Source: Lepidurus packardi | Lineage: Eukaryota; Arthropoda; Branchiopoda; Notostraca; Triopsidae | Direction of reading: 5' to 3' | Assembly: GCA_023053545.1 (NCBI GenBank) | Contig: JAKZAN010000063.1 | Span: forward strand, 124,001-188,000 | DNA: 64,000 nt | Shown: positions 62,000-64,000 of the stretch, one piece after another | Layout of the letters: each line of letters starts with the position of its first letter | Position numbering within the stretch: position 1 is the first letter of the stretch | Position numbers and translations under genes: made by a program | The notes under the pieces: generated by a model | What the model was told of the DNA's origin: nothing | The model's input: only the letters and a program-made list of their open reading frames with translations | The model's database searches: none

Positions 62000-62673
62000 T
62001 GCCCTATATTCTAAATCTAGAAACTGCAACTAAAAACTGTTCGGTTTCCGTTTCAGATGCCGCAACGGGCAAAATATTGCACTGCATAGAAACCGCCGAG
62101 CAAGGCTATTCGCACGCGGAAAAATTACACGTTTTCATTGAAAAAGTACTAGCCGAAACGCAACTGACATACAAGTCAATTTCGGCTGTTGCCGTTAGCC
62201 AAGGGCCAGGTTCTTATACCGGATTGCGAATTGGCGTTTCCGCGGCAAAAGGGCTCTGTTACGGCCTGGATATTCCATTAATTGCCACCGATACTTTGCA
62301 GGTCTTGGCAATGCAACTGTCTGTTAATGAAGGTGTAATTGTACCCATGATTGATGCCCGACGTATGGAAGTATACAGCGCGATTTTCGACCACACCGGT
62401 CAAAATATTCGGAAAGTTGCCGCTGAAATTTTATCTGAAGAAACTTTTTCAGAAGCGACGCAAATTGTCAATATCATTGGCGACTGCCAAGATAAATGCC
62501 GAATCATGACTGGTGAATTCATTCGCTTTCACGAAAATTGCATCTACCCATCATCGCGTGAAATGGGCATTTTGAGCGCACAAAAATTCCAAAATAATGA
62601 ATTCGAAGATCTGGCCTATTTTGAGCCTTTCTACTTGAAAGATTTCATGACCACTGCTAAGAAAATTAATTAG
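61999..62673 (+). CDS. tsaB: tRNA threonylcarbamoyladenosine biosynthesis protein TsaB
   Basis: TsaB acts with TsaD and TsaE in making t6A at position 37 of ANN-decoding tRNAs. The 224-residue ASKHA-fold protein starts ILNLETATKNCSVSV and has VSQGPGSYTGLRIGVSAAKG, the family signature. PMIDARRMEVYSAIF is a further match. It overlaps the adaptor gene by one base, an unexpected operon partner. Its TAG stop begins the repeat-containing spacer. Confidence 0.95.
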   Translation: MPYILNLETATKNCSVSVSDAATGKILHCIETAEQGYSHAEKLHVFIEKVLAETQLTYKSISAVAVSQGPGSYTGLRIGVSAAKGLCYGLDIPLIATDTLQVLAMQLSVNEGVIVPMIDARRMEVYSAIFDHTGQNIRKVAAEILSEETFSEATQIVNIIGDCQDKCRIMTGEFIRFHENCIYPSSREMGILSAQKFQNNEFEDLAYFEPFYLKDFMTTAKKIN

Positions 62674-62708
62674 GCCGCATCCCTTTCCCCACGCTAAACC
62701 CCAACAAA

Positions 62709-62791
62709 GGGTCGCGCTTTTCGGCTGTATCTTTTTTTTTCGCTGCTGGCGCGCTCAAAAAAAAGGATGCCGCCTGCAATCGCTTGCGGAA
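62709..62791 (-). repeat. Dispersed intergenic hairpin element, copy R4
   Basis: GGGTCGCGCTTTTCGG, ATCTTTTTTTT, a GC-rich centre, AAAAAAAAGGATGCCGCC and TGCAATCGCTTGCGG match R3 in the same order; the reverse complement also gives GGCGGCATCCTTTTTTTT, the left core of R1. It separates the convergent tsaB and mscS genes. Confidence 0.8.
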
Positions 62792-62794
62792 CTG

Positions 62795-63598
62795 TTAACT
62801 ACGTTCAATAACATAGGGTTGAATCTCAATTCCCGAACTGTCAAACGAGGTTTTAATCTCTTCTAAAATTTCTCCAGTCATCAAGCCAAAATCTTCATTA
62901 TGCGCCCAAGGACGCACAGCCAAGTGAATGCTAGAGTCTGTAAGTTCTCGAACAAGAACAGCAGGTTCAGGGTCTTGAAGTACTTTCTGATTGTTAGTCA
63001 GCACGGCATATATAATCTTTTTGGCGTCTTTTATATTGGTGTCATATGAAATTGAAATGGTCAGGTCTGCTCTGCGCACCCGTTCAACACTCGAATTGAC
63101 AATGGTGCCATTAGATAAAATGCCATTTGGAACATAGATGGTTTGGTTGTTAGCATTAACTAATTTTGTAACAAAGATCTGAATTTCACAAACTGTTCCA
63201 GCAATGCCTTGCGCCTCGATGAAATCACCAACCCGGAATGGTTTGAACAAGATAATCAACATGCCGCCTGCAAAATTCGAAAGGGAGCCTTGCAATGACA
63301 AGCCCACTGCCAAGCCTGCGGCGCCCAAAACAGCAACAAAAGAGGAAGTCTCAACGCCTAATTTGGAAATGACCGTAATGAACAGCAATACGCGCATAGA
63401 CCAAAGCAGCATGTCGGCTAAAAACCTGGACAAGGTTGGGTCTAAAGAACGCCGTACCATAATTCGACGCACAAGTCTATTGATCAATCTAATTGCATAC
63501 AGCCCTATAAATAGCACCAGAAGCGCGGAAACCAGCTTCGGAAAATAAGAAAACAATAAATCTGTATAATAGCTGGCGTAATTGACAGTTAGATTCAT
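62795..63598 (-). CDS. mscS: MscS-family small-conductance mechanosensitive channel
   Basis: A 267-residue channel of the basic MscS type. Three hydrophobic helices span residues 12-110; the pore helix region reads SSFVAVLGAAGLAVGLSLQG with the Gly/Ala pattern of TM3. The beta domain includes FKPFRVGDFIEAQGIAGTV, and the cytoplasmic vestibule follows (VYVPNGILSNGTIVN-like IYVPNGILSNGTIVN). It opens under hypo-osmotic shock. The ATG overlaps the stop of the YyaL gene (ATGA). Confidence 0.94.
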   Translation of the reverse strand: MNLTVNYASYYTDLLFSYFPKLVSALLVLFIGLYAIRLINRLVRRIMVRRSLDPTLSRFLADMLLWSMRVLLFITVISKLGVETSSFVAVLGAAGLAVGLSLQGSLSNFAGGMLIILFKPFRVGDFIEAQGIAGTVCEIQIFVTKLVNANNQTIYVPNGILSNGTIVNSSVERVRRADLTISISYDTNIKDAKKIIYAVLTNNQKVLQDPEPAVLVRELTDSSIHLAVRPWAHNEDFGLMTGEILEEIKTSFDSSGIEIQPYVIERS

Positions 63599-64000
63599 AT
63601 TGATGGTTGCGTTAATTGTGCCAATACTGCTGCTAAATTATGCGATGGTTGCTGGCAACTTTTGTTTTGACAAACATAGAAGAGCGATTGATTTTCGGCA
63701 AATCGATTGCTTAGGAATGGAAGAGTCGTTGCCTTGTCGCTACTTGCAATTACAACATGTGGCAAGTATTTATTATTGATTTTTTTGAAGTCTTTTGACG
63801 CGTTTTCACCTACGATTGCTAATTCTTTTGACTGCTCACTAAAATTTAAAAAAACATTTAGCCAATTGCTAAACGCGGAAGGATAATCTATTGAAGGAAT
63901 GATGTGGTGCAGCATTTTTTCGCAAACAGATTCATAATGCGTATTTGCAAAATAGATGGAGAGTTTGTATAAATTGGAAGCCATAACAGAATTAGATGCA
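63595..64000 (-). CDS. C-terminal end of a YyaL/DUF255 thioredoxin-domain protein (partial)
   Basis: The frame is open through the right edge of the window, so only about the last 135 residues of a protein of perhaps 670-700 are seen. ASNSVMASNLYKLSIYF matches the N-S-V-A-x-x-N-L-x-x-L motif of the family's (alpha/alpha)6 barrel, and LFYVCQNKSCQQPSHNLAAV matches the conserved C-terminal Y-x-C-x-x-x-x-C-x-x-P element. An internal ATG at 63984 would give a 129-residue protein, but the homology continues upstream of it. YyaL/SPATA20-like proteins have an N-terminal thioredoxin domain; their function is poorly known. Confidence 0.8.
   Translation of the reverse strand, partial: ASNSVMASNLYKLSIYFANTHYESVCEKMLHHIIPSIDYPSAFSNWLNVFLNFSEQSKELAIVGENASKDFKKINNKYLPHVVIASSDKATTLPFLSNRFAENQSLFYVCQNKSCQQPSHNLAAVLAQLTQPSI

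Noticed and set aside
63595-63984. Complete 129-aa gene starting at the ATG at 63984
   Set aside because: The frame and the family motif (A-S-N-S-V) continue upstream of that ATG to the window edge, so it is the end of a larger protein.

Overview
The window comes from a low-GC Gram-negative member of the Bacteroidota, most likely family Flavobacteriaceae and close to Flavobacterium. The evidence is the gliding/T9SS outer-membrane protein SprA, alternative complex III joined to a caa3-type oxidase, lipoproteins and signal peptides of Bacteroidota style, and promoters of the form TTTG-N17-19-TAnnTTTG instead of sigma70-type boxes. No phage, insertion sequence, CRISPR array or complete secretion island was seen. 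Most of the window is a conserved chromosomal backbone, with one accessory islet near the left end.

Layout. 1-5000: 3' part of a lipoprotein gene, a small XRE regulator with repeats upstream, then an islet of secreted proteins built as two similar operons. Each operon has the same promoter-like repeat upstream and the same terminator downstream, and a near-identical 39-bp direct repeat flanks the pair. 5000-9400 (minus): tag and yhhQ, then the translation cluster rplM-rpsI-rpsB-tsf. 9.6-19.4 kb: a LacI-type regulator, polA, a metallophosphoesterase, a cysteine-less thioredoxin-fold protein, a polysaccharide deacetylase and a large DUF2723 GT-C membrane protein. 19.5-26.3 kb: tRNA-Gln, a universal stress protein, the rimP-nusA-infB operon behind a leader hairpin, and a SPOR protein.

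26.5-38 kb holds the respiratory operon actABCDEF-coxB-coxA. It encodes a quinol:cytochrome c oxidoreductase (alternative complex III) and subunits II and I of the terminal oxidase. 52.5-57.7 kb supplies the rest of that oxidase: heme O synthase, two subunit III homologues, subunit IV, the copper chaperone Sco, and three small membrane or exported proteins. Together they form a quinol-to-oxygen electron transfer chain and its assembly factors. Between them lie ruvB, queG, maeB, ruvA, sprA, gcvH, a VanZ-like gene and deoC.

57.7-64 kb: a DUF4403 lipoprotein, a TolC/periplasmic-adaptor pair with no pump gene beside it, tsaB, an MscS channel and the C-terminal end of a YyaL (DUF255) protein cut by the window edge.

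Three repeat classes occupy gene ends: an 8-bp tandem repeat GACnTTAn (three sites), a 7-bp repeat GCTnTTA that runs into the end of the lacI-type gene, and a dispersed hairpin element of about 80-110 bp (four copies, three of them between convergent genes). No clearly new multi-gene system was found. The strongest candidates for a second look are the duplicated secreted-protein operons, the leader hairpin of rimP-nusA-infB, the rpsB-tsf intergenic hairpin, and the two thioredoxin-fold proteins that lack catalytic cysteines.
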